Shown here: positions 12,060 through 18,866 of the stretch, in pieces
Position numbering within the stretch: position 1 is the stretch's first letter
How the letters are laid out: each line of letters begins with the position of its first letter
Assembly: GCA_002780135.1 (NCBI GenBank)
Contig: PEWA01000015.1
Location: 954-19,819, forward strand
Source of the DNA: Candidatus Shapirobacteria bacterium CG06_land_8_20_14_3_00_40_12
Lineage (GTDB): Bacteria; Patescibacteriota; Microgenomatia; UBA12405
Direction of reading: 5' to 3'
DNA length: 18,866 nucleotides
Position numbers and translations under genes: made by a program
The notes under the pieces: model-generated
The model's input: only the letters and a program-made list of their open reading frames with translations
Told to the model about the DNA's origin: nothing
The model's database searches: none

Positions 12060-12861
12060 ACCCCGGTAACCTCAATTGCCGCCTCCATCTGCTTGGCTGC
12101 TTAATAAGCGAGTATAACCACTCCAACCCCCGCTTACGCCAACTTTCCGGTGCCCGATCTAATTCTCCACTATAATAGTCAAAACTTCTTCCTACCCCCA
12201 TTACCAACCCCGCATTTAATCTCTTTAAATTGGCTTTAATCCATTCTTCCTGCTTTTTCATTCCGTAAGCCACAAATAGATAGTCTATCTTTGTCCTAAA
12301 ATCAAAATTTTCATCTTTAACCCCCGCCACCTTCAACTTCGGATACTTATTAATAAAAAAATTAGCAGTTTTTTTGGCTCTATCTCCCCAACCGCCCAAA
12401 AAATAAACAGATTTTCCCAAATTCGCTGCCACCCGACACAACTGATCCATCAATTCCACTCCGGAAATTAGTACCTCCCGGTTTTCCCCTCTCAAAATCG
12501 CCAACCCCTCCTTTATTGGTCTCCAAAATCTCTCAATAATACTGCCTCTTCTATTGCCTTTCCACCTCACTGCCCAAACTATTCCCACTCCGTCTGGAAC
12601 ATTCAACCAGGTCGTGTTTAACATATGGCGAAACTTTGGGCTATTATTTGCTTCCACTACAAACTCCGGATTCACAGTAGCAATCCACATTATTTCTGCT
12701 TTCTCCCAACTTTTTTCAATTTCATTTAGCAAACTCTGCATACCTCTGCCAAAAATTGGGAAATTAAACATTTCTCGGACTATTACGCTAAATTTATCAT
12801 TATCCTTGATCCCGTCCAGGCTCTTGTCTCTTTCATTTTTTTTCATTTTTTCTATTTTCAT
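11998..12861 (-). CDS. WecG/TagA/CpsF-family glycosyltransferase
   Basis: A glycosyltransferase of 287 residues (GT26 family) that transfers an N-acetylmannosamine-type sugar onto a lipid-linked acceptor in synthesis of teichoic-acid-like or other surface polymers. Motifs: WIATVNPEF (with T62 and N64), VPDGVGIVWA with the likely catalytic D90, YFLGG at 153-157, FVAYGMKKQEEWI at 196-208, MGVGRSFDYYSG at 221-232, and the C-terminal basic APESWRKRGLEWLYSL region that attaches the enzyme to the membrane. The first 40 residues are charged and not conserved in the family. TATTAT ends 5 nt before the ATG. The 3' end overlaps murB by 62 nt on the opposite strand. Confidence 0.9.
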   Translation of the reverse strand: MKIEKMKKNERDKSLDGIKDNDKFSVIVREMFNFPIFGRGMQSLLNEIEKSWEKAEIMWIATVNPEFVVEANNSPKFRHMLNTTWLNVPDGVGIVWAVRWKGNRRGSIIERFWRPIKEGLAILRGENREVLISGVELMDQLCRVAANLGKSVYFLGGWGDRAKKTANFFINKYPKLKVAGVKDENFDFRTKIDYLFVAYGMKKQEEWIKANLKRLNAGLVMGVGRSFDYYSGELDRAPESWRKRGLEWLYSLIKQPSRWRRQLRLPGFIWLVAKSRPKTEFPELGQD

Positions 12862-13185
12862 AACTCATAATACTACATTTTAAATTTTTTAATAAGATAC
12901 ATTATCTTATAATATTCTTATTCGCGTTATTAGCTATTTTAAAACAGTTATATAAAAACACATACTTATATAGATAATAATTTCGAGATATAACATCGTC
13001 CAAAATTTATTAAATAGAACAAAAATTATACTCATAAAATATGCGGACTCATAGGCATTAATACTAATAAAGTCAAAAAAACAACAAATTTGTAAAAATA
13101 TATACTATAAGTTAAATACAAAAAAAATTATAAATAACAAAAATAACAAAAAAAATACTTATACAAGATAAATATATTGACTATA
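12862..13185. other. 324-nt AT-rich gap between wecG/tagA and the mreB-like gene
   Basis: This stretch is close to 80% A+T by eye, clearly richer than the neighbouring genes. It holds one clean 8-bp hairpin (ATAAGATA, loop CAT, TATCTTAT, at about 12892-12910) and many weak -10-like hexamers. I see no coding region, tRNA or terminator with a T-run. It probably contains the wecG promoter region and the untranslated 3' end of the mreB-like transcript. Confidence 0.5.
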
Positions 13186-14184
13186 TCACCTTACTAATTT
13201 TTGATACATCCCCATGTTTTCCATTACCATTGCTGCTCCTTTTACCACACAAAATTCCGGTTCCAGTGCCACATGAACTGCTACTCCGGTTTCCCTTGTT
13301 AAAAACGTCCCCAAACCCCTCATTTGAGACATTCCTCCGGTTAACACAATCCCCCTATCTATTACGTCAGCCACCAGTTCGGGTGGAGTCACCCCTAAAA
13401 CCTCCTTTATCACTCCCACCACCCGATCCAACTCCGGTCTGACTATCTCAAACACTTCTTCCGAACTTAAATTAATAGTTTTTGGTAATCCGCCAGTTAA
13501 ATCCCTACCGCCCACTTCTAATATTTCTTCTTTTTTAAGCTTCACTGCCGATCCTAGCTTTATTTTTATATCCTCAACTGTTAATCTGCCCACCGCTAAG
13601 GAATATTTCTTATTGAGATATTCTTCAATCGTTTCATTTATTCTCTCTCCGGCCTCACGTACAGTCGAAACCGCCACTACTCCACCTGATGCAATAATTG
13701 CTGCTTCTACCATACCTCCACCCAAATTTACTACCATATTTCCAAAAGAATCAGCAATTGATACTTTGGCTCCAATCGCTGCTGCTAAAGGTGCATCGAT
13801 TAAGTTCACCTTTCGCGCCCCTGCTTGGGACATTGCATCCATCACCGCTCTCTGCTCCACCTGAGTTGTCCCTGAAGCTACCGGTACAATTACTTCCGGA
13901 CCAAACAACCAGCTAGTTCCCATTACTTCCCGAAAAAACCATTTTAACATCGATGTTGCCGCCCCATAGTCAGCAATCGCCCCATGTCTTAAAGGTGAAA
14001 CAACCTCAATATAATTCGGAGTCTTACCGCTCATCTTTTTAGCTTCCCCTCCGGCTGCCACCACTTTCTGATTCTCAGTATTGACGGATACTACTGACGG
14101 TTCAAACAAAACCACCTCCCCGTCTTTCCAAATAACTGTATTGGTAGTACCCAAATCAACCGCTAGCTTTCCAAAATGGAACAT
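13186..14184 (-). CDS. MreB-like actin-family protein with altered ATPase residues
   Basis: A 332-residue MreB-family protein, normal length. Phosphate-1 loop VDLGTTNTVIW (residues 9-19), FEPSVVSV, SPLRHGAIADY, AGARKVNLIDAPLAAAIG and the adenosine motif IVLTGGMSQMRGL are all recognisable. MreB forms membrane-bound filaments that direct elongation-phase wall synthesis. Two positions needed for ATP hydrolysis are changed: the IEEP motif reads IDAP (the Glu before Pro is Ala131) and DIGGGTTE reads NLGGGMVE (Asp to Asn153). The GGD of the following strand is AGE. It may bind nucleotide without hydrolysing it, perhaps as a paralogue that co-assembles with an active MreB encoded elsewhere. TAGAAT lies 5 nt before the ATG. 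Confidence 0.88.
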   Translation of the reverse strand: MFHFGKLAVDLGTTNTVIWKDGEVVLFEPSVVSVNTENQKVVAAGGEAKKMSGKTPNYIEVVSPLRHGAIADYGAATSMLKWFFREVMGTSWLFGPEVIVPVASGTTQVEQRAVMDAMSQAGARKVNLIDAPLAAAIGAKVSIADSFGNMVVNLGGGMVEAAIIASGGVVAVSTVREAGERINETIEEYLNKKYSLAVGRLTVEDIKIKLGSAVKLKKEEILEVGGRDLTGGLPKTINLSSEEVFEIVRPELDRVVGVIKEVLGVTPPELVADVIDRGIVLTGGMSQMRGLGTFLTRETGVAVHVALEPEFCVVKGAAMVMENMGMYQKLVR

Positions 14185-14189
14185 AGTTT

Positions 14190-14216
14190 ATTCTAACAGT
14201 CGCCGCAAGGTATAAT
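14190..14216. promoter_or_regulatory. Back-to-back -10 elements in a 39-nt divergent gap
   Basis: TAGAAT on the minus strand (14195-14190) serves the mreB-like gene, and TATAAT on the plus strand (14211-14216) serves the PEGA-domain gene. Each is 5-7 nt from its start codon. The two -35 regions overlap the opposite -10, so polymerase binding should be mutually exclusive. Confidence 0.6.
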
Positions 14217-14223
14217 AAACGAT

Positions 14224-15348
14224 ATGGCTCAAAATTCAAACCAAAAAAGCTTTTTGGTCATCGTTTCCGTTCTTTCTGTAGTTATCTCCCTTACCTATCT
14301 TATTTCTATTCTTGCCCGTGGTTATCAGCCGGATTTTAACGATGGTTTCAAATTTAAAGCCACTGGTCTTCTCTCGGCCACTTCCAAACCTAAATCTGCC
14401 AGTGTCTTTATCAACGGTCAACTCTACACTGCCACCGATGACACCATCAACCTTTCTCCTGGGAAATACCAAGTAAAAATAATTAAAGATGGTTACCAAC
14501 CCTGGTCAAAAAACATCGAAATTCAAAAGGAAATGGTCGTCCAAACCGAAGCTACCCTTTTCCGATCAGCTCCAGATTTTAGTCCCATTACTCAAAACGG
14601 CGCCCTAAACCCAACCGTCAACTTGGATAAAAACAGTCTCATTTTCTCTGTTTCAAAAGCCGGAGCCAGCAAGGACAACGGTATCTATCTTATTGAAACT
14701 TATTCATCTCCACTTCCTCTGGGAAAAAACACTTCCAAACAAATTATAGGCAACTTTCCCTCAATTGACTGGTCAAATTTTTCTTTCACTTTCTCCCCTA
14801 ATTCCAAGCAAATACTAGCCATCTCTCACACCCAAAATACAGCCTATTTGCTTAATCTGGAAGCCTCGGGGTCAAAAAAGCCCACTGATGTCTCTAACTT
14901 AATCACCTTCATTAACAATGATTGGCAGAAACAGAGAAGTCAAATTCTCCTCTCTAAACTTGAACGGCTACCGGCAAAACTCCGTCCGCTTGTCGCTACT
15001 CAATCCGCCGACATTCTTTTCTCTGAAGACGACAGTAAAGCTCTCTACCTCTCTCAAAAAGGCTCTTACCTCGTCTACGACCTCAATAAAGACATTAGCT
15101 ACCCTATTGGTAATCTTAACGAAATCGACAACCCATTCTGGTTACCAAACTCTAATAATCTGGTGTATTCCAATAAATCTCAACAAATAAAAACAGTTGA
15201 ATATGACGGTTCAAATCAAAGTACTATCTTTGCTGGAAAGTTTTCCAACAATCTTATTCTTCCCTGGTCTGATGGCAGCAAAATTATCGTCTACACCCGC
15301 CCTTTTCCGGAAGCACCTGAAAACCTCTATTCCGTATCTATTCGCTAA
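14224..15348 (+). CDS. Membrane-anchored PEGA-domain protein
   Basis: A 374-residue protein, short cytoplasmic N-terminus, one transmembrane helix (about residues 10-31), then a PEGA domain (about 48-113: KPKSASVFINGQLYTATDD..INLSPGKYQVKIIKDGYQPW), a small beta-sandwich common in surface-associated proteins. The rest (about 115-374) contains repeated beta-strand units such as FSPNSKQILAIS, LPNSNNLVYSN and IKTVEYDG, which suggest a TolB/WD40-like beta-propeller. It probably works at the outer face of the membrane, but its role is unknown. It is divergent from the mreB-like gene, suggesting a connection with the cell envelope. Start ATG is 7 nt past a perfect TATAAT. Confidence 0.85.
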   Translation: MAQNSNQKSFLVIVSVLSVVISLTYLISILARGYQPDFNDGFKFKATGLLSATSKPKSASVFINGQLYTATDDTINLSPGKYQVKIIKDGYQPWSKNIEIQKEMVVQTEATLFRSAPDFSPITQNGALNPTVNLDKNSLIFSVSKAGASKDNGIYLIETYSSPLPLGKNTSKQIIGNFPSIDWSNFSFTFSPNSKQILAISHTQNTAYLLNLEASGSKKPTDVSNLITFINNDWQKQRSQILLSKLERLPAKLRPLVATQSADILFSEDDSKALYLSQKGSYLVYDLNKDISYPIGNLNEIDNPFWLPNSNNLVYSNKSQQIKTVEYDGSNQSTIFAGKFSNNLILPWSDGSKIIVYTRPFPEAPENLYSVSIR

Positions 15349-15349
15349 T

Positions 15350-15676
15350 TTACTTACACCTAGTCGCTTCGACGTTCTCAATCTCACTAAAAATTATTTC
15401 CGCCTCGTCTGCACTTAAGTCCTCTGCCAGTTTAGCAGTTAATAAACTCACCGCCGCATCCACCTCCTGATCTAAATTACACGGCAGAGATGAATCAATT
15501 TGATTATAGGGTGCCTCTATTTTGGCTTCCGATTGAACTACGGTTTCACCCAACACCGATGCTCCATTATCCAAACTATTCCCTACCTCCACGAAACGTA
15601 AAGGAATTAGCACCATTATCGCAATTACAAAACTGACAATTAATGTTCTCGTATTTCGATTTATATCATTGTACAT
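15350..15676 (-). CDS. Small membrane-anchored hypothetical protein
   Basis: A 108-residue protein I do not recognise. It has a basic N-terminus, one hydrophobic segment (about 11-27, LIVSFVIAIMVLIPL) and a polar, acidic remainder (about 30-108) with two cysteines (near 66 and 107) that could form a disulfide if exported. A lipobox is not apparent. It is convergent with the PEGA gene, whose stop is 1 nt away. A promoter is visible on the minus strand: TTGACA (15711-15706), 16-nt spacer, TAAACT (15689-15684), 7 nt before the ATG. Confidence 0.65.
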   Translation of the reverse strand: MYNDINRNTRTLIVSFVIAIMVLIPLRFVEVGNSLDNGASVLGETVVQSEAKIEAPYNQIDSSLPCNLDQEVDAAVSLLTAKLAEDLSADEAEIIFSEIENVEATRCK

Positions 15677-15874
15677 AAATACCAGTTTAACTACTTTTCC
15701 TTCATTGTCAATTACTTCCTACTTTTTCCCTTTCCTTTCATTTAAATTTATACATTTCTTCTTTATCAAACATGTCCACTATCTGCTAAAACACCAAATT
15801 AATAACTCATGTTTTTATATCAATTTATTTCCATGTAACACCTTGTGTATCATTAATTTCCAACATAGTTTTGT

Positions 15875-15880
15875 TATACT
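15875..15880 (+). promoter_or_regulatory. Possible -10 of the tRNA-Pro gene
   Basis: TATACT on the plus strand, about 50 nt before the mature tRNA. No good -35. The rest of 15677-15874 is AT-rich and I see no gene in it. Confidence 0.35.
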
Positions 15881-15902
15881 AAGCTACTAACTTTAGCAAA
15901 AA

Positions 15903-15936
15903 CGGGTTTACCCGACGTAGCTTTAGCGTAGGCGGG
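15903..15936 (+). repeat. Palindromic repeat abutting the tRNA-Pro 5' end
   Basis: CGGGT (15903-15907), TT, ACCCG (15910-15914) form one hairpin. CCCG (15911-15914) can instead pair with CGGG (15933-15936), the first bases of the tRNA acceptor stem, with ACG/CGT pairs inside. Translated on the minus strand it reads PPTLKLRRVNP, a kind of peptide also seen when such repeats enter genes. Confidence 0.5.
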
Positions 15937-16006
15937 GATTGGCGCAATTGGCTAGCGCGCACGCTTCGGGTGCGTGAGGCTGGGGGTTCGAATCCCCCAT
16001 CCCCGA
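15933..16006 (+). tRNA. tRNA-Pro (CGG)
   Basis: A complete cloverleaf: 7-bp acceptor (CGGGGAT/ATCCCCG) with the C1-G72 pair and A73 typical of bacterial tRNA-Pro, D stem GCGC/GCGC, anticodon stem CACGC/GCGTG with loop TTCGGGT (anticodon CGG, reading CCG), 5-nt variable loop, T stem GGGGG/CCCCC with loop TTCGAAT. No CCA is encoded. Confidence 0.95.
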
Positions 16007-16107
16007 CATTGATTTCATGTTCCTTAACAAAATAACAACCTCTCCTTTTAACACTGTCATACAAATACTTTTCAAAACAGACAGTTACTTTTTAGTTTTT
16101 TAAAATA

Positions 16108-16139
16108 ATTCGTAATTAGTAATTTCAAATCCGTAATTA
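16108..16139 (+). repeat. Tandem heptamer repeat between the two tRNA genes
   Basis: Four heptamers (ATTCGTA, ATTAGTA, ATTTCAA, ATCCGTA) followed by ATTA, in the same register as the repeat inside ruvC at 10159-10190. It ends 4 nt before tRNA-Arg. Confidence 0.7.
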
Positions 16140-16143
16140 ATAT

Positions 16144-16215
16144 GTTCCCATAGTTCAATGGATAGAACGACCGCCCCCTAAGCGGTAAATCCAGGTCCGA
16201 TTCCCGGTGGGAACA
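16144..16215 (+). tRNA. tRNA-Arg (CCT), atypical
   Basis: The acceptor stem is perfect (GTTCCCA/TGGGAAC, A73). D arm GTTC/GAAC with loop AATGGATA carries A20, an arginine identity base. Anticodon stem ACCGC/GCGGT with loop CCCCTAA gives anticodon CCT at 34-36, but position 33 is C, not the near-universal T. The variable loop has 4 nt. The T arm is CCAGG/CCCGG with one A-C mismatch, and its loop TCCGATT has C at position 55, not T. No CCA is encoded. A T-run follows at 16217-16221. Confidence 0.8.
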
Positions 16216-16674
16216 CTTTTTCCGCAATATTTACACACATATAACATATAATCACCGCATTTTTTATATAAACTCCGCATTTATTCCGTTGTTGATAAAC
16301 TTTTTTACAACACAAAAGATATAACCGCAAAAATAAAATATTCATTTGAAATATAATAAACAACACATACAAACAAATACAATATAACCGTAGCAAATTT
16401 TTAAAACTTCTCATTTAACTTTAAACTTTCCGGTTACTGTCGTCGATAATAGAAAAATTTATTACCTATAACACTCCTCTTTTAATAACATCGCAACCTT
16501 TCAAAACATATCATTTCGCTTAGTCCAAATCTTCATTTTATCCCTCAGTTTACCCCCTTTTTCTTTCTTTTACCCTTGGCAGGCGTGTAAATAATCCCCA
16601 TAAAAAGGAAAAAATCAAAACTTATTTGTCGATAGCAAACGAAACCTGTCTCTGATAACCACAAGTTAACCAGT
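16216..16674. other. 459-nt AT-rich gap between tRNA-Arg and leuS
   Basis: No convincing gene, RNA or terminator is visible. A minus-strand frame of 78 codons (16178-16414) runs into the tRNA and is Cys/Leu/Ile-rich, and so is rejected. The part nearest leuS would be the leuS 3' untranslated region; no strong hairpin with a T-run was found there. Confidence 0.5.
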
Positions 16675-18866
16675 TTATATCACTAAATTCACCATCTTTC
16701 CTGACACCATAATTTCTTTTATTACCTTTCTACCATTAATATATCCCTTTATTTTTTCGTTATTGTAAACCTGACCCAGTACCTTTTCCCTATTTCCCAC
16801 TTCCATCCGATCCACTTCAATCACTACCCTTGTTTTTCCGTTAATCGCCACCGGTATTTTTACACTCTTAGTAATTAACAGATTTTTATCCGTTTTTGGC
16901 CATAAAGACTTGTGGACCGAAAACGACTCATCTTTTTTACCACCAATCTCATTCCATAGCTCTTCAGCCACATAAGGTGCCAATGGAGCCAACAATTTTA
17001 TTAAAATCTTCATTTCCTCCCGATTCACCGTTTTTAACTTATTAAAGGCTTCCATTAATTTAGCAATTGCCGTATTAAAACCAAAATTTTCAAAATCTTT
17101 CCCTACTCCCTCAATCAACTGATTAATAATCAAGCCATTGTCATATTGGTTCACAAACTTATTTTTTATCTGATCAAAAGTAAATTTTTCTACTTTGTCT
17201 AAAAATCTTTTCACTCCTATTAGGGTATTTTCATTCCATGCCATGGTTCCATCAAACGGTCCCATAAACATCAAATACATTCTCATTACATCAACACCAT
17301 ATTTATCTGCCACTATCTCCGGTACCACCACATTCCCCTTCGACTTACTCATTCTTTGGTTATCAAAACCCAATATCACTCCATGTGACATTCTCACCAC
17401 ATAAGGTTCTGGAATGTCATTAGACACTGCCCCAATATCTGCTAAAAATTTATAAATAAAACGGGAATAAAGTAGGTGTAAGGTGTTGTGTTCGTCTCCA
17501 CCAATATACACATCCACCGGCATCCATTTCTTTATCAATTCACCCAAAGCTATTGATTTATCATTATGTGGATCGAGGTATCTCAAAAAATACCAGTCAG
17601 ATCCAGCCCAATTCGGCATCGTGTCTGTTTCCCGCTTGGCGTCTTTGCCACAAACCGGGCACTTACAATTTACAAAGCTGTCAATTTTTGACAACGGGCT
17701 CTGGCCGTCATCCGTCGGCTCATAGGCCTCCACCTCCGGTAGCACCACCGGTAACTCATTTTCCGGCACCGGGTACCAACCTAAGTTCAAACCCCCCTGT
17801 CCTTCGGACACCCCCCCTTGATAAAAGGGGGCTTTTAAGTCGCCCTTTTCAAGGGAGATGTCAGCCTTGGCTGACAGAGGGTTTTGATTAAACCAGCCCC
17901 TATCATTTTTTGCACAATTTTCACAAAAAATCATTGGTATTGGTTCACCCCAATAATGCTGTCTACTAAATATCCAATCCCGTAAGTGATATCTGGTCGA
18001 TCTCTTGCCCCAACCCTTTTCTTCTAAATAATCCATAATTTTTTTAGTTGCCTCATGGATATCCATCCCATCCAAAAATCCTGAATTAACCATCAACCCT
18101 TCTTCTTCCTGAACATCTTCTTTATTGGTTATTGGTCCGTCCCTGCCGTCACTCCCCACCACTACCCTAACGATTTCCAGTCCAAATTGTTTCGCAAACT
18201 CAAAATCTCGAATATCGTGTCCCGGTACCCCTACCACCGCCCCGGTACCTACTGTTGATAGCACAAAATCAGTTATCCATATCGGCATTTTTTTATGAGT
18301 TAATTGGTTTATTGCATACAAACCAGTAAATACCCCCGTCTTGTCTCTCCCAACTACCTCTTTTTGTCTGTCCAACTCCGATTTGTTCCTGGCCTTAATC
18401 ACATACTCTTTAATTTTTTCCAGATTTTCACCTGTTTCTATTTTTTGATTTATTATTTTTGTTGCTATTTCATGCTCCGGGGCCAATACCACAAAAGTCG
18501 CTCCAAAATTTGTATCCGGTCTGGTTGTTGCCACCACCACCTTATCTTTTACCCCCTCAACATCATAAGAAATGTCAATCCATTCTTTCCGGTCAATCCA
18601 ATTTATCTGGGCTTGCTTAACTTTCTCAATAAACCTGGTTTCCCTTAAACCATCTATTAATCTGTCCGCATAATCGGTAATTTTAACTACCCACTGGGAA
18701 ATATTTCGTCTCGACACTTCCGCTCCGCACCTTTCACATTTCCCCCCCACCACTTCTTCATTGGCTAAACCAATCTTACAGCTTGGACACCAATTTATCG
18801 GCATTTCTTTTTTATATGCTAATCCCTTCTTAAATAGTTGAATAAAAATCCACTGAGTCCACTGAT
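16675..18866 (-). CDS. leuS: Leucyl-tRNA synthetase (5' end outside window)
   Basis: LeuRS charges tRNA-Leu. The frame is open to the window edge; its first residues there (QWTQWIFIQLFKKGLAYKK before PINWCPSC) belong to the family, so the ATG at 18804 is internal and the HIGH motif is off the edge. Present: zinc-binding CxxC pairs near the start (CPSC, CERC), the CP1 editing domain with TTRPDT and GTGAVVGVPGHDIRDFEFA, a second cysteine module (FCENC and CPVCGK), MPNWAGSDWYFLRYLDP, the catalytic RMSKSKGNV (about 17335-17355), and the C-terminal domain. Between FCENCAKN and WYPVPENELPVVLP lies an insertion of about 38 residues encoded by palindromic repeats (17790-17885), in the second zinc-binding region; other LeuRS proteins have only a short link there. 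Confidence 0.95.
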   Translation of the reverse strand, partial: QWTQWIFIQLFKKGLAYKKEMPINWCPSCKIGLANEEVVGGKCERCGAEVSRRNISQWVVKITDYADRLIDGLRETRFIEKVKQAQINWIDRKEWIDISYDVEGVKDKVVVATTRPDTNFGATFVVLAPEHEIATKIINQKIETGENLEKIKEYVIKARNKSELDRQKEVVGRDKTGVFTGLYAINQLTHKKMPIWITDFVLSTVGTGAVVGVPGHDIRDFEFAKQFGLEIVRVVVGSDGRDGPITNKEDVQEEEGLMVNSGFLDGMDIHEATKKIMDYLEEKGWGKRSTRYHLRDWIFSRQHYWGEPIPMIFCENCAKNDRGWFNQNPLSAKADISLEKGDLKAPFYQGGVSEGQGGLNLGWYPVPENELPVVLPEVEAYEPTDDGQSPLSKIDSFVNCKCPVCGKDAKRETDTMPNWAGSDWYFLRYLDPHNDKSIALGELIKKWMPVDVYIGGDEHNTLHLLYSRFIYKFLADIGAVSNDIPEPYVVRMSHGVILGFDNQRMSKSKGNVVVPEIVADKYGVDVMRMYLMFMGPFDGTMAWNENTLIGVKRFLDKVEKFTFDQIKNKFVNQYDNGLIINQLIEGVGKDFENFGFNTAIAKLMEAFNKLKTVNREEMKILIKLLAPLAPYVAEELWNEIGGKKDESFSVHKSLWPKTDKNLLITKSVKIPVAINGKTRVVIEVDRMEVGNREKVLGQVYNNEKIKGYINGRKVIKEIMVSGKMVNLVI
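17790..17885 (-). repeat. Compound palindromic repeat inserted in frame in leuS
   Basis: Four hairpins follow each other: TGTCC/GGACA (17798-17802, 17806-17810); CCCCCTT/AAGGGGG (17813-17819, 17825-17831); CCCTT/AAGGG (17843-17847, 17851-17855); TGTCAGCC/GGCTGACA (17859-17866, 17869-17876). Every arm is a perfect complement. The minus strand is translated without a stop as NPLSAKADISLEKGDLKAPF and following residues. Confidence 0.8.

Noticed and set aside
15879..16064. 61-codon minus-strand frame with peptides such as GDGGFEPPASRTRSV and PPTLKLRRVNP
   Set aside because: This is the antisense of tRNA-Pro plus the palindromic repeat, a common false ORF over tRNA genes.
16222..16330. Recurring CCGCA words in the gap after tRNA-Arg, considered as an iteron array
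   Set aside because: Spacings are irregular (33, 20, 50 nt) and the flanks do not match, so it is not a true array.
16178..16414. 78-codon minus-strand open frame next to tRNA-Arg
   Set aside because: It overlaps most of the 3' half of the tRNA, its composition reflects AT-rich noncoding DNA (Cys, Leu, Ile, Tyr), and there is no start signal.
1..18866. CRISPR array, transposon or prophage
   Set aside because: No regularly spaced repeats, transposase, integrase or phage structural genes were found. The excisionase-like HTH gene is isolated and has no partner.
1..18866. TGA recoded as glycine
   Set aside because: ruvA, the phosphoesterase gene, wecG/tagA and brnA module 2 end at TGA at family-appropriate lengths, and no internal TGA interrupts conserved genes.

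Overview
The window looks like an 18.9 kb piece of a small, AT-rich bacterial chromosome. It most resembles Candidate Phyla Radiation / Patescibacteria, probably a Microgenomates-like lineage. This is inferred from tight gene packing, the mix of short housekeeping genes, the divergent versions of universal proteins, tRNA genes without an encoded CCA end, and translated short palindromic repeats inside conserved genes. TGA is used as a stop (ruvA, the phosphoesterase gene, wecG, the second brnA), so the TGA=Gly recoding of Gracilibacteria/Absconditabacteria does not apply. No rRNA gene, CRISPR array, prophage or transposase is visible.

Layout. 1-2335 (minus): a four-gene block of small winged-helix-like protein, PfkB-type kinase, MoaA-like radical SAM protein and the start of a nucleoside 2-deoxyribosyltransferase-like gene. 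2435-3556 (plus): promoter, L10 leader with attenuator, rplJ, rplL and terminator. 3594-4466 (plus): EamA transporter. 4475-6079 (minus): BrnT/BrnA toxin-antitoxin genes overlapping a divergent sugar-phosphate nucleotidyltransferase gene. 6116-7117 (minus): D-lactate-dehydrogenase-like enzyme. 7234-7491 (plus): small excisionase/MerR-type HTH gene with its own terminator. 7560-11046 (minus): anchored phosphoesterase, ruvC, a second BrnT/BrnA cassette, a ruvC 3' remnant, ruvA, ruvB. 11047-11183: divergent control region with two adjacent DnaA boxes. 11184-12059 (plus): murB, overlapping convergently with wecG/tagA (minus). 12862-13185: very AT-rich gap. 13186-14184 (minus): degenerate mreB-like gene, head-to-head with a PEGA-domain protein gene (14224-15348, plus). 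15350-15676 (minus): small membrane-anchored protein. 15933-16215 (plus): tRNA-Pro(CGG) and an aberrant tRNA-Arg(CCT). 16675-18866 (minus): leuS, cut by the window edge.

How the genes work together. ruvA, ruvB and ruvC give a complete Holliday-junction branch migration and resolution set. murB, wecG/tagA, the mreB-like gene and the nucleotidyltransferase point to a walled cell that makes surface polymer. rplJ-rplL carry a classical autoregulatory leader.

The main points of interest are: (1) many genes appear to be transcribed without a leader, with a -10 hexamer 5-7 nt before the start codon; (2) two BrnTA modules share a TGTATA-N8/9-TATACA operator, and one of them splits ruvC from ruvA and is flanked by a duplicated ruvC 3' end; (3) three conserved genes (ruvB, ruvC, leuS) carry short repeat elements translated in frame; (4) several proteins lack family-defining residues (mreB-like, murB, pfkB-like, radical SAM).
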